Position numbers and translations under genes: made by a program
Shown: positions 1-7,796 of the stretch, piece by piece
How the letters are laid out: each line of letters starts with the position of its first letter
Numbering within the stretch: the stretch's first letter is position 1
Assembly (NCBI GenBank): GCA_964531025.1
Contig: CAZHDY010000001.1
Coordinates: 372,001-436,000, forward strand
DNA length: 64,000 nt
Direction: 5' to 3'
DNA from: CALMEC01 sp964531025
GTDB lineage: Bacteria > Actinomycetota > Thermoleophilia > Miltoncostaeales > Miltoncostaeaceae
Notes under the pieces: generated by a model
The model's database searches: none
Seen by the model: the letters and a program-made list of their open reading frames with translations, nothing else
What the model was told of the DNA's origin: nothing

Positions 1-908
1 TCTTCAAGGAGTTCGGCAACGTCGACAGCTACGCCATCTGCGTCGACTCCAAGGACCCGCAGGAGATCATCGACATCTGCACCGCCGTCGCACCGGCCTT
101 CGGGGGCATCAATCTGGAGGACATCGGAGCACCCACCTGCTTCGAGGTTGAGGACCGGCTCAAGGAGACGCTCGACATCCCGGTCTTCCACGACGACCAG
201 CACGGCACCGCGATCGTGACCCTGGCCGCCTTCATCAACGCCCTGAAGCTCACCGGCAAGACGATGGAGGAGCAGAAGGTCGTGGTGTCGGGCGTGGGCG
301 CCTCCGGCGTCGCCTGCTCGAAGATCCTCATGAACGCGGGTGTGAAGAACATCATCGGCTGCGACACCCGCGGGGCGATCTACAAGGGCCGCACCGAGAA
401 CATGAACTTCATGAAGGAGTGGTACGCCGACAACACCAATCCCGAGGGCATCCAGGGATCGCTCGACGATGTGATCGAGGGCGCCACCCTCTTCCTCGGG
501 CTCTCGGGACCGGACACGTTCAAGGTCGACCAACTGAAGCGGATGGCCGAGGATCCGATCGTGTTCGCCATGGCCAACCCGACGCCGGAGATCATGCCGG
601 AGGTCGCCGCGCCGTACGTGCGGATCATGGCCACCGGCCGGTCCGATTACCCGAACCAGATCAACAACGTCCTCGCGTTCCCGGGCATCTTCCGGGGGGC
701 GCTGGACTGCGGTGCCCGCGCCATCAGCGAGGGGATGAAGGTCGCGGCCGCCGAGGCGATCGCGGCGTGCGTCAGCGACGACGAGCTGAACGAGGAGTAC
801 ATCATCCCGAGCGTGTTCAACCGCTCCGTGGCGCCCGCTGTGGCCCGCGCGGTGATCAACCAGGCCGTCGCGGAGGGGCTGGCGCGCTTCGAGGCCGACG
901 CCGTCTGA
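1..908 (+). CDS. malic enzyme (malate dehydrogenase, decarboxylating), 5'-truncated by the window edge
   Basis: Oxidative decarboxylation of malate to pyruvate with reduction of NAD(P), a cytoplasmic link between the TCA cycle and pyruvate. The reading frame is open from base 3 with no start in view, so only the C-terminal 301 residues are present. Near the left edge the metal and malate-binding stretch FGGINLEDIGAP is clear, followed by PVFHDDQHGTA, both diagnostic of the family. The Rossmann segment VVVSGVGASGVAC then gives the dinucleotide site. MANPTPEIMPE, later, is also typical. The protein matches the short bacterial type. The choice between NAD and NADP cannot be made from what is visible. 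Confidence 0.95.
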   Translation, partial: FKEFGNVDSYAICVDSKDPQEIIDICTAVAPAFGGINLEDIGAPTCFEVEDRLKETLDIPVFHDDQHGTAIVTLAAFINALKLTGKTMEEQKVVVSGVGASGVACSKILMNAGVKNIIGCDTRGAIYKGRTENMNFMKEWYADNTNPEGIQGSLDDVIEGATLFLGLSGPDTFKVDQLKRMAEDPIVFAMANPTPEIMPEVAAPYVRIMATGRSDYPNQINNVLAFPGIFRGALDCGARAISEGMKVAAAEAIAACVSDDELNEEYIIPSVFNRSVAPAVARAVINQAVAEGLARFEADAV

Positions 909-1095
909 TCCGACGGTCGTCGGACGGACGGCCACCGTCGGAGTGAGCGGCGGATCCCCCACGGATAGGAATCGGTCAAGGACGATACGGGGCCGTGTCA
1001 CCGCGCCGGGGACGCCGCTAGGCTCTCGCCCAACAAACGGCTTGCGTCCGCGGGCGGCCGCACCGGATTCACCTCCACTAGACAGGGGTACCTCC

Positions 1096-1797
1096 ATGAC
1101 CAAACGCCGATTCATCCTCCCCGTCCTGGCGGCCGTCGGTCTCATCGCCGCCGGATGCGGCTCCGACGGATCACTGACGGGTGCCCAGACGGACACGTCG
1201 TCGATCACGACGGCCACCACCGACACGACGGGCACGGACACCACATTCACCGACACGACGTCGACGGACACCACCGGCACGGATACGACGTCCACGGACA
1301 CCACGTCCACCGACACGACCGGAACGGACACCACATCATCCGGTGGTGGCGATCGGTTCAGCGACCCCGCCGGGAAGTACTCCATCGAGGTTCCGTCCGC
1401 CTGGATCAGTGCCCAGGACTCGCCCAAGGCCTGGTTCCTCAACGACGAGAAGGACGAGTTCCGCGAGAACGTCAACATCCTCACCGAGACCATCCCTTCG
1501 AACATGAGCCTCGACTCCTACGTCGACCTCAGCATCTCGAAGGCCCCGGGGATGATCCGCCAGTTCAAGGTCCAGGAGCGCGAGAAGTTCACGTTGGACT
1601 CCGGCACCGAGGCGTACCGGCTCGTCTACACCGGCAGCCCCACCAGCGTCTCCGCCGATCTGAACTTCACGTTCCTCGCCGTGGTCGCCGTCAAGGACGG
1701 CACGGCGGTCACCTTGACGATGACCGCACCCCCCACGACGTTTAGCGACACCATCGACGCCAACTGGGACGCCGTGAAGTCCCTCGAGGTCAACTAG
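1096..1797 (+). CDS. secreted lipoprotein with a Thr/Asp repeat linker and an LpqN/PsbP-like C-terminal domain
   Basis: A 233-residue exported lipoprotein. The ATG at 1096 is preceded by GGGG and starts MTKRRFILPVLAAVG, a short signal peptide that ends in the lipobox LIAAGC (Cys21). A longer in-frame reading from 943 would bury this signal, so it was rejected. Residues 42-80 are eight TDTT-x units, a flexible hydrophilic linker. The folded part (about 88-233) begins FSDPAGKYSIEVPSAW, which resembles the LpqN/PsbP-type domains on actinobacterial lipoproteins. Its function is unknown; it is probably anchored on the outer face of the membrane. A strong hairpin follows the stop, so it is likely monocistronic. 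Confidence 0.85.
   Translation: MTKRRFILPVLAAVGLIAAGCGSDGSLTGAQTDTSSITTATTDTTGTDTTFTDTTSTDTTGTDTTSTDTTSTDTTGTDTTSSGGGDRFSDPAGKYSIEVPSAWISAQDSPKAWFLNDEKDEFRENVNILTETIPSNMSLDSYVDLSISKAPGMIRQFKVQEREKFTLDSGTEAYRLVYTGSPTSVSADLNFTFLAVVAVKDGTAVTLTMTAPPTTFSDTIDANWDAVKSLEVN
1219..1335 (+). repeat. 15-nt in-frame tandem repeat encoding TDTT-x
   Basis: Eight consecutive imperfect 15-nt units encode TDTT followed by Gly, Phe or Ser. Codon choice varies between units (gac/gat, acc/acg), so the peptide is better conserved than the DNA. Tracts like this can change length by slippage. Confidence 0.85.
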
Positions 1798-1816
1798 TCG
1801 GTAAAGACCTCTCGCA

Positions 1817-1854
1817 CTCTGTGGGGAGGCGGTCATGGCCGTCTCCCCACAGAG
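1817..1854 (+). terminator. hairpin terminator after the lipoprotein gene
   Basis: CTCTGTGGGGAGGCGG and CCGTCTCCCCACAGAG form a 16-bp stem with one G-T pair and a 6-nt loop, 19 nt after the stop codon. There is no T-tract, as is common in GC-rich actinobacteria. Confidence 0.7.
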
Positions 1855-1956
1855 CGATCCGCCACGATGGGGTCGAGGTCGTTGACCCCCGTGGACCGCG
1901 TATACGCATCGGGCGGCGAGGGCGTGGGGCCGGATCATCTAAGCTGGAGCGCCGTC

Positions 1957-2039
1957 GGGGGCGTGGCGGAACGGTAGACGCGACGGTCTCAAACACCGTT
2001 GAGGGAAACCTCGTGTGGGTTCGATTCCCACCGCCCCCA
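1957..2039 (+). tRNA. tRNA-Leu (anticodon CAA)
   Basis: A class II tRNA of 83 nt. The acceptor stem GGGGGCG (1957-1963) pairs with CGCCCCC (2032-2038), and the discriminator base is A2039. The anticodon arm ACGGT/ACCGT encloses loop CTCAAAC with anticodon CAA at 1990-1992. A variable arm with GAGGGAAACCTC follows. The T arm is GTGGG-TTCGATT-CCCAC. The 3' CCA is not encoded. No integrase or direct repeat of the 3' end is seen, so it does not look like an occupied attachment site. Confidence 0.96.
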
Positions 2040-2133
2040 TTCGCCGGTGGGTCCGATCGAGCCCGGTCCACGTGCGGCGGACACTCGGTTGTGTGTTCGC
2101 CCTGAAGTGCGGCTCGCCCGCGTGTGGCTTCGC

Positions 2134-2139
2134 TAGCCT
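2134..2139 (+). promoter_or_regulatory. candidate -10 box (TAGCCT) 7 nt before a GTG start
   Basis: TAGCCT ends 7 nt before the GTG at 2147, which fits a leaderless transcript. No good -35 element is visible. Confidence 0.4.
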
Positions 2140-2146
2140 TGCGCAC

Positions 2147-2638
2147 GTGCCACCGACCATCCCCTCCCCGCCCGCGCGCGTCCGCACCATCGAGCGGTCC
2201 ATCGAGATCTCCTGCGCGCCGGACCGGCTGTTCCGTTTCCATCGCGACACCCGGAACATCCCCAAGGTCCAACCCGACATCGAGTTCCTCTCCATCGAGG
2301 GCGAGTTCCCCCTGGACGACGGCCATGTCGTTTCCATCCGCTTCCGGCCGCGGTACTTTCCGAAGGTGCTGTCGTGGCGGTTCGTGGTCGAGGCCGTCGT
2401 ACCCGATCAGACGATCGTCGATGTGACGCTCTCCTCCCCGTTCCCCTACTGGCGCCACGAGCACCGCGTCGAGAGGATCGGACCGATGCGCGCCCGTCTC
2501 GTCGACCGCGTCCAGTACGCACCCCCGTTCGGTCCTCTGGGACGGCTGGCCGGCGGCCTCGTCGACAACAGGCTCACCAAGATGTTCGACGAGCGCCAGC
2601 GCATCACCAAGGACCTCATGGAGCGGAGCCCGCGGTGA
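2147..2638 (+). CDS. SRPBCC (START/polyketide-cyclase-like) ligand-binding family protein
   Basis: A 163-residue soluble protein with the layout of COG4276-type SRPBCC proteins. RTIERSIEISCAPDRLFRFHRD at the N-terminus forms the first strand and helix, and the C-terminus VQYAPPFGPLGRLAG followed by a helix ending LTKMFDERQRITKDL is characteristic. Such proteins bind hydrophobic ligands; the substrate is unknown. The frame is open back to 2015, but that would overlap the tRNA, so the GTG at 2147, after a TAGCCT box, is preferred. Its stop overlaps the GTG of the next gene (GTGA), so the two are probably translated together. Confidence 0.8.
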   Translation: MPPTIPSPPARVRTIERSIEISCAPDRLFRFHRDTRNIPKVQPDIEFLSIEGEFPLDDGHVVSIRFRPRYFPKVLSWRFVVEAVVPDQTIVDVTLSSPFPYWRHEHRVERIGPMRARLVDRVQYAPPFGPLGRLAGGLVDNRLTKMFDERQRITKDLMERSPR

Positions 2639-3639
2639 GCCCGTCCGAGCTCCCCGGGACCATGGACGCCGTCGTCGCCGACGGACGCGGCGGGCCCGAG
2701 GTGCTCCGAGTGGTGCCCCGCCCCGTGCCCACCCCCGCGCCGGGTGAGGCCCTCGTCCGGGTGGCGGCGAGCGCCGTCAACCGGGCCGACCTGATGCAGG
2801 CACAGGGGCACTATCCCCCGCCGCCCGGGGTCACCGACATCCTCGGCCTGGAGTTCGCCGGCGAGGTCACAGCCGTGGGCTCGGACGCCGACGCGGACCG
2901 AGTCGGCGAACGGGTGATGGGCATCGTCCCGGGAGGTGGGAACGCCGGGTACGTGACCACACCGGTGGACCAGCTCATGTCCGTGCCGGACTCCCTGAAC
3001 TGGGTCGCAGCGGCCGCCGCGCCCGAGGCGTTCCTCACCGCGTTCCAGAGCATCGTGCGCCTGGGCAGCGCGAAACACGACGACTGGGTGCTGGTACACG
3101 CGGCCGCCAGCGGCGTCGGTTCGGCCGGTGTGCAGGTGGCCCGGGAGGTCGGGGCGCGCGTGATCGCCACGTCGCGTGACCCCTTGCGTCTCACGCGGGC
3201 AGTGCGTGACGGGGCAACCGGCGTCGCCGTGACCGACGGAGCGTTCGCCGACCGGGTCCGGGACATCACTGCCGGGGCCGGCGCGGATGTCATCCTCGAC
3301 CTGGTCGGTGCCGCGTACTGGGCCGAGAACCTGGCGAGCCTGGCCCGCCTGGGTCGCCTCGTCCTCACCGGCATGGTGGGCGGTCGACGCACCGAACTGG
3401 ATCTCGCGCCGCTGTATGCCCGCCATGCGACGGTGATCGCCACCACCCTTCGCGCCCGGCCGGCCGAGGAGAAGACCGCCCTTGTGGCCGAGTTCGCCGA
3501 CTGGGGCATCCCGCGCCTGGCCGACGGCCGTCTGGCGCCGATCGTGGACCGCGTCGTGCCCCTGGCCGAGGTCGCCGACGCGCACCGCGCCGTGGCCGCG
3601 AATGAGGTGGTCGGAAAGATCGTGCTGACCACGACCTGA
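2635..3639 (+). CDS. NAD(P)H:quinone oxidoreductase, PIG3/zinc-independent MDR family
   Basis: A 334-residue medium-chain dehydrogenase/reductase expected to reduce quinones with NADPH. The stretch NRADLMQAQGHYPPPPG is nearly diagnostic of the PIG3/TP53I3 group of quinone oxidoreductases. AASGVGSAGVQVA gives the nucleotide-binding turn, and AHRAVAANEVVGKIVL the usual C-terminus. No zinc-ligand cysteines are present, as expected. The start is the GTG at 2635, overlapping the TGA of the SRPBCC gene and preceded by GGAGCGG. An ATG at 2662 is the alternative. Confidence 0.9.
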   Translation: MSPSELPGTMDAVVADGRGGPEVLRVVPRPVPTPAPGEALVRVAASAVNRADLMQAQGHYPPPPGVTDILGLEFAGEVTAVGSDADADRVGERVMGIVPGGGNAGYVTTPVDQLMSVPDSLNWVAAAAAPEAFLTAFQSIVRLGSAKHDDWVLVHAAASGVGSAGVQVAREVGARVIATSRDPLRLTRAVRDGATGVAVTDGAFADRVRDITAGAGADVILDLVGAAYWAENLASLARLGRLVLTGMVGGRRTELDLAPLYARHATVIATTLRARPAEEKTALVAEFADWGIPRLADGRLAPIVDRVVPLAEVADAHRAVAANEVVGKIVLTTT

Positions 3640-3670
3640 GCCGGTCTCGGGTCGCGGGTCCGCAGGGTCG

Positions 3671-3706
3671 AACGGGGACGAGGGTGTCAGACACCATGAT
3701 CCCCGT
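3671..3706. repeat. 31-nt palindromic element, copy 1 (core GTGTCAGACAC)
   Basis: Core GTGTC-A-GACAC at 3684-3694. The arms GGGGACGAGG and CATGATCCCC (3674-3704) pair through GGGGA/TCCCC and extend to AACGGGGA/TCCCCGTT. It lies between two convergent genes and could also act as a bidirectional terminator. The other copies of the family lie between about 27 and 35.4 kb. Confidence 0.85.
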
Positions 3707-3738
3707 TGCCCCGCGTCCAAGCGCTCCCGGCGGTCCCC

Positions 3739-6700
3739 CTATCGACGGGCGCGAGCCGGCTTCGCGGCCACCACCGCGGTCCGGCCGAGGCGCATCCGCG
3801 CGTCGAGCGCCGCGATCCGCACCCGCTTCACCGCGTTGCGTCGCGTGGCGCCCGGGACGCGGGCGCTGCGCCCACGGGTCTCGACCGCGACCCGGCGGCC
3901 GTTGGCCAGGTCGGCGAAGACGATGTACCGGGTCGCGCCGGTGACGGCGCGCCAGCGGACCGAGGTGGGTGCCACGACCACTCCGCCGGGTGCCGCAAGC
4001 CGCGTCGGTGCGGGAGCGCGGTAGCGCGCGAGCGTGAAGGTCTGCTGGGGGACCCCGTCGCGGACGGCGACGGCCACCACGGACCGCTGCCCTCCGCGGC
4101 CGTCCACCGGCAGACGAACCGTGCCGGTGCGACGCGCGGTGGCGGCAAGAACCCGGCGTCCTCCGCCGGGCCAGGTCTCACGGAACTCGACGCTGGTGCC
4201 GGCGGGAGCCTGGACCTTGTACGTGAGGCGCCGGGACCGAGCGGGTCCGACAAGGCGGCCGGTGACGCGAACGGGTGTGAGTTCGGCCGCCACCTTGAGC
4301 TCAGTGATGCCGACCGAACCCGGACGCGAACGGATCGCCCACGTCCCGGTCCGCGGGGCTTGCAGGACGATGAGGACACGGTCCTGCGCCATCGGGTACC
4401 GGGCGACGGTGCGGGCGGCGGGATCAACGACGGCACCGGTCGGATCGATCACATCGACGTCCGGGGCCACCCCACCCGTCCCGACGAGCGCGATGTTCAT
4501 GGTCCGCCTGGTGGTGACCGGAATCAGGCGGTCGCCGGGCTCGGCGTGTTCGCGCCGCACACGTTCGTTCGCCTGAATGGGAGCCGGCGGGCGGAAACCA
4601 TCGAGCGAACAACTCGTCCCGAGACTGACGTCGGGCGTACCACCCCACGGGTAGGTGACCTGCAGATGGGCAGGCTGGATCCCGTCATCCAATGACGGAA
4701 TGGGTGGCACGGGCGGACTGGCCAATCCGCAGCCGCCGAGGCCGGCGGGCGACGCCGCCAGGCTCACCTTCGCCACGGTGAACCCGAGCGCCCGCACCGA
4801 GTTCTCGGAGGACAGGCCCCACGTCTTCGTGCGTCCGTCGAAGAATCCGCCGATCTGCCCGCTGATCTGGGCGACCCCCAGATCGATCGCGCTCTCACCC
4901 TTCATGGTCGCGTACCCGGAGGTGTCCACCTCGGCGCGTCCGCGGCCGACGGTGAGACCCGAGACGGCCACGTTGCCGTCGGCGACGAAGTTGAGATCGC
5001 CGCCGCGGATGGTCATCGTGAGATCCCCGCGGACGTCGGCGGCGTAGAGCTTGGTCGACGGGACATAGATGATCCCCAGGCTGGCCCCCACGGACGCCGA
5101 GAAGCGCGGTTCGAGGCGCAGGCCGCCCCGCACCTGTGTCAACCAGACCTGGCTGAAGACCATGACGCCGGGCGGAGGGAGGTCGACGGCGAAGTTCCCG
5201 GAAACGAAGCGGCCGTTCGCGAACTCCGTCCGAAGAGTGAGGGCACCGGTGACGAAATTGAGCTTTGCACCGCCGCTCCAGCGCTCTCCCTCCGCCGTGT
5301 AGGCGATGTCGAGATCCTGGATCGAGACCGGCCCGAGCGGGATGGTCTTCGCACCGAGACGGAACGAGTCGAGCTGTGCTCCGATACCGCGTGTGGCGCG
5401 TATGGTCGCGGATCCGCTGACGCCTCCGAGAGCGGGCGGGAGCTTGAGCGAGAGCGGGATGCGGACCCCGTCTCCGGCGACGATGACATCGAAGTCGGCG
5501 TCGATCGGGAAGCCTTTGATCATGGCCCCGCGCGGCAGGTCGACGCCCGAGAAGAGCGACGTGCCGTTGGCGCCGCTCAGCTTCACATGCAGTTCCACCT
5601 TGGCCAGCGGGATCGTTCCGATCCCCGGTCCCTCGAGCGCGATGGTGACCCGGCCGGTGGTGTCCAGAGTCCGCTTGCCCGGGTTGAGGAGGATCGAGAC
5701 CCCGGCGTCGGGGATGAGCTTCAGGCCGTTGAGGTCGACCGGGCCCTCCGACTCATACGACCCGCGAAAGGCCGGATCCAGGCTTGGCTGAAGGCATCCG
5801 GCGAGGGGCGCGATCGCGACCTTGCCGAAACCGACGGCCTGACATCCCGCGAACCCTCCGGGGATGCCCTCACCGGCCAGGCTTCCGGCGCCGGGACGCT
5901 GCGTGGGCGCGAGCGTCCCATACGGAGCGACGGCGATGCTGCCCCGCGAGGTGCCCGTCGAATCGCGGCGGTAGACCAGGACGCCACCGCCGTCGAACGC
6001 CGTCGAGGCCGCGACCTCGTCGATCTGCCCCTTCGCGGCCGGGTACGCGGCTCCGCCGGTGCCGTCGGGGCCGAGGGTACGCACCTGGAGCACCGACGGC
6101 GTTCCGGAGGTCCAGGCGGCGGTCAGACCACCGCTCGCGTTCTGGGCGAACGCCACGGGCTTCGCCTCGGTCCGGGTCAGCGTCGTGACGGCCTTGGCTG
6201 CACCGGCACCGTCGACACGCCAGATGGTCGGGCGCCGCGTGGTGTGCGTGAGAAGGAACGGTCCGGAGGGTCCGCCGGCCAGAAACGGCGTGTCACCCGG
6301 GACCTGGGCCGACGTCCATGCACCCGGATCGCCGGCGCCCGTGGTGTTCCCGACGCGCCGCACCAGGACCGGCCCCACCGGACCGGAGGCCGCGGCCACG
6401 ATGCCGTCCCCGTCGGGGGCGACGTGGCCCTCGTAGATCAGTGTGGAGGCGGAGTCCGCCAGCAGCGTGCGCTGATTCGTGTAGGTCCCGGCGCTCAGGA
6501 TCTGGGTGTAGAGGCCCGGGGTGTAGGTGCTCGTGATCGCGGCTATCCGCGGCTTCACACCTCCGACGAGCGCCACGTCGTTGGGCGGGAGGTTGCCCAC
6601 GATGGCGGGCCCGGTCCAGGTCGTGCCGCCGTCCACGGAGGTCCAGGCGTAGGTGGTCTCGTCGTCGGTCTGTCCGTCGGGATGGGTGACGACCGGCGGA

Positions 6701-7209
6701 TAGCGATGGGTGAGGACGACGAGCTGGTCACCGATCTGGAGGATCTTCGGTCCGTGCGAGTCCCCGCTGTAGGGCTCGGACAGGGGCATCGGCGTGCCGT
6801 TGGGGTTGTTGCAGGCCTTCGCTCCGCGCGGCAGACGACAGTAGTGGGTGACGTCCGATCCGGGGCCCAGGACCGATTCGGTCCAGACGATGTGGCTGGT
6901 CCCCGCCTCGTCGACGATCACCGACGGCAGCCATCCCTCGCCGATGATGATCGGTTTCGGCGGGTCCGGCGGCCGTGTGCGGGGTACCTTCCGTCCCCCC
7001 TTGTACCCGGGCGTCCGCAGCACACGTGGGGCTTTCGCCTGCACCGTGAGTCGCGCGGGCCGGTCCATGTCCGGGAGGACGAGACGCACGTCGGCGTGCG
7101 GGTTCGCGTCGCGTTTGGTCCCGGGGCCGGCAAGTGCCAGCGACATCGGAACGATGAGGGCGATGATCAGGGCCAGTCTCGTGATGTGGGCCCGCATGTT
7201 CGCGACCAT
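3739..7209 (-). CDS. very large secreted protein with an N-terminal propeller-like region and a C-terminal FN3-like domain
   Basis: A 1,156-residue exported protein of no recognised family. The ATG at 7209 gives MVANMRAHITRLALIIALIV, a signal peptide with probable cleavage after LALAG near residue 28. Residues of roughly 95-430 have the look of a sialidase/BNR-type beta-propeller (GWLPSVIVDEAGTSHIVWTE, then AWTSVDGGTTWTGP). The middle is long, Gly-rich beta structure. About residues 870-980 resemble a secreted pre-peptidase-like or jelly-roll domain. The last 80 residues (APGGVVVAPTSVRWRAVTGA) look like a fibronectin type III domain with a basic tail. There is no sortase motif or transmembrane anchor, so it is probably released or held on the surface non-covalently. 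Confidence 0.75.
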   Translation of the reverse strand: MVANMRAHITRLALIIALIVPMSLALAGPGTKRDANPHADVRLVLPDMDRPARLTVQAKAPRVLRTPGYKGGRKVPRTRPPDPPKPIIIGEGWLPSVIVDEAGTSHIVWTESVLGPGSDVTHYCRLPRGAKACNNPNGTPMPLSEPYSGDSHGPKILQIGDQLVVLTHRYPPVVTHPDGQTDDETTYAWTSVDGGTTWTGPAIVGNLPPNDVALVGGVKPRIAAITSTYTPGLYTQILSAGTYTNQRTLLADSASTLIYEGHVAPDGDGIVAAASGPVGPVLVRRVGNTTGAGDPGAWTSAQVPGDTPFLAGGPSGPFLLTHTTRRPTIWRVDGAGAAKAVTTLTRTEAKPVAFAQNASGGLTAAWTSGTPSVLQVRTLGPDGTGGAAYPAAKGQIDEVAASTAFDGGGVLVYRRDSTGTSRGSIAVAPYGTLAPTQRPGAGSLAGEGIPGGFAGCQAVGFGKVAIAPLAGCLQPSLDPAFRGSYESEGPVDLNGLKLIPDAGVSILLNPGKRTLDTTGRVTIALEGPGIGTIPLAKVELHVKLSGANGTSLFSGVDLPRGAMIKGFPIDADFDVIVAGDGVRIPLSLKLPPALGGVSGSATIRATRGIGAQLDSFRLGAKTIPLGPVSIQDLDIAYTAEGERWSGGAKLNFVTGALTLRTEFANGRFVSGNFAVDLPPPGVMVFSQVWLTQVRGGLRLEPRFSASVGASLGIIYVPSTKLYAADVRGDLTMTIRGGDLNFVADGNVAVSGLTVGRGRAEVDTSGYATMKGESAIDLGVAQISGQIGGFFDGRTKTWGLSSENSVRALGFTVAKVSLAASPAGLGGCGLASPPVPPIPSLDDGIQPAHLQVTYPWGGTPDVSLGTSCSLDGFRPPAPIQANERVRREHAEPGDRLIPVTTRRTMNIALVGTGGVAPDVDVIDPTGAVVDPAARTVARYPMAQDRVLIVLQAPRTGTWAIRSRPGSVGITELKVAAELTPVRVTGRLVGPARSRRLTYKVQAPAGTSVEFRETWPGGGRRVLAATARRTGTVRLPVDGRGGQRSVVAVAVRDGVPQQTFTLARYRAPAPTRLAAPGGVVVAPTSVRWRAVTGATRYIVFADLANGRRVAVETRGRSARVPGATRRNAVKRVRIAALDARMRLGRTAVVAAKPARARR

Positions 7210-7451
7210 ACGCCCCTGTCGGTATGACGACAAGGGGAAGATCGCCGGAGTAGTGCATCCCCTCCTGACGTCCTCAGCAGCCACACCCCTCCGATCGCCG
7301 CAGGCCGGCCTTCCCGGTCATCTGCGCCGAACCTCCTGGCCACCCGTGCGCATATCGGTCAGGCCCAGGCCCGCACGGTGTGCGGCGCGTCATCACATGG
7401 GCCGCCCGGCCCCGGGCGAACCGACCGCCGTGGTTGGCGCACGACCCCGGA

Positions 7452-7483
7452 CGCCGCGCCGGTCATACGCCCCCGGCGCGGCG
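7452..7483. repeat. 11-bp inverted repeat upstream of a small gene
   Basis: CGCCGCGCCGG and CCGGCGCGGCG flank a 10-nt loop (tcatacgccc). It ends 8 nt before a TATGAT box, so it covers the -35 position. It may be an operator or a terminator-like hairpin. Confidence 0.55.
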
Positions 7484-7491
7484 GGCCGGGC

Positions 7492-7497
7492 TATGAT
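7492..7497 (+). promoter_or_regulatory. candidate -10 box TATGAT
   Basis: TATGAT matches the consensus at 5 of 6 positions and lies 26 nt before the ATG at 7524, leaving a short leader that carries the GGAGGA site. Confidence 0.5.
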
Positions 7498-7523
7498 CCG
7501 CGTGAACGCACCTCGGAGGACGC

Positions 7524-7655
7524 ATGTTCAAGAAGTTGCTGGCCGCGCTCGGTATCACCGGTGCCGTCTACTGGGTCATGAAGAAGCGCCGTCAGGGCGA
7601 TGAGTTCCAGTTCACGGAGCTCCCGCCGGACGACGACCAGCCGCCGGCCGCTTAA
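7524..7655 (+). CDS. 43-residue single-pass membrane protein (DLW-39-like)
   Basis: MFKKLLAALGITGAVYWVMK is followed by a charged tail (KRRQGDEFQFTELPPDDD) and ends PPAA. A short hydrophobic helix at residues 4-19, then basic, then acidic residues, resembles the tiny actinobacterial 'DLW-39' proteins, whose role is unknown. The ribosome site GGAGGA lies 3 nt before the ATG, and a good -10 box lies upstream, so this is very likely a real gene despite its size. It is convergent with dnaG. Confidence 0.75.
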   Translation: MFKKLLAALGITGAVYWVMKKRRQGDEFQFTELPPDDDQPPAA

Positions 7656-7796
7656 GACTCCGGTCGGTGGCTCGTCGCGCCGACCACCACACCGCCGGGC
7701 CGTGGCCTCGCCGTCGACAGTCGTATCCGCCTGAGCACGTCTCAACGCCACATCGGAGCACGCAGAGCGCTCGAGCCGACCGCCGACATCGCCGAC

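Larger units (their letters stand above)
7210..7523. other. 314-bp intergenic region between divergent genes
   Basis: It holds the unmapped promoter of the large secreted protein (minus strand) and, on the plus strand, a perfect inverted repeat and a TATGAT box in front of the 43-residue protein gene. No RNA gene is seen. Confidence 0.6.

Noticed and set aside
1957..2040. tRNA-Leu as an integrated-element attachment site
   Set aside because: No integrase gene and no duplicate of the tRNA 3' end appear downstream, and the following genes look native.
2374..2634. An N-terminal extension of the quinone oxidoreductase
   Set aside because: It overlaps the SRPBCC gene in another frame, is Arg-rich and lacks homology; GTG 2635 with a ribosome site is better.
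5587..7227. A 546-residue plus-strand gene inside the large secreted protein gene
   Set aside because: Arg/Gly/Asp-rich composition with no domain; it is the typical antisense open frame of GC-rich DNA, and the minus-strand protein has a signal peptide and beta domains.
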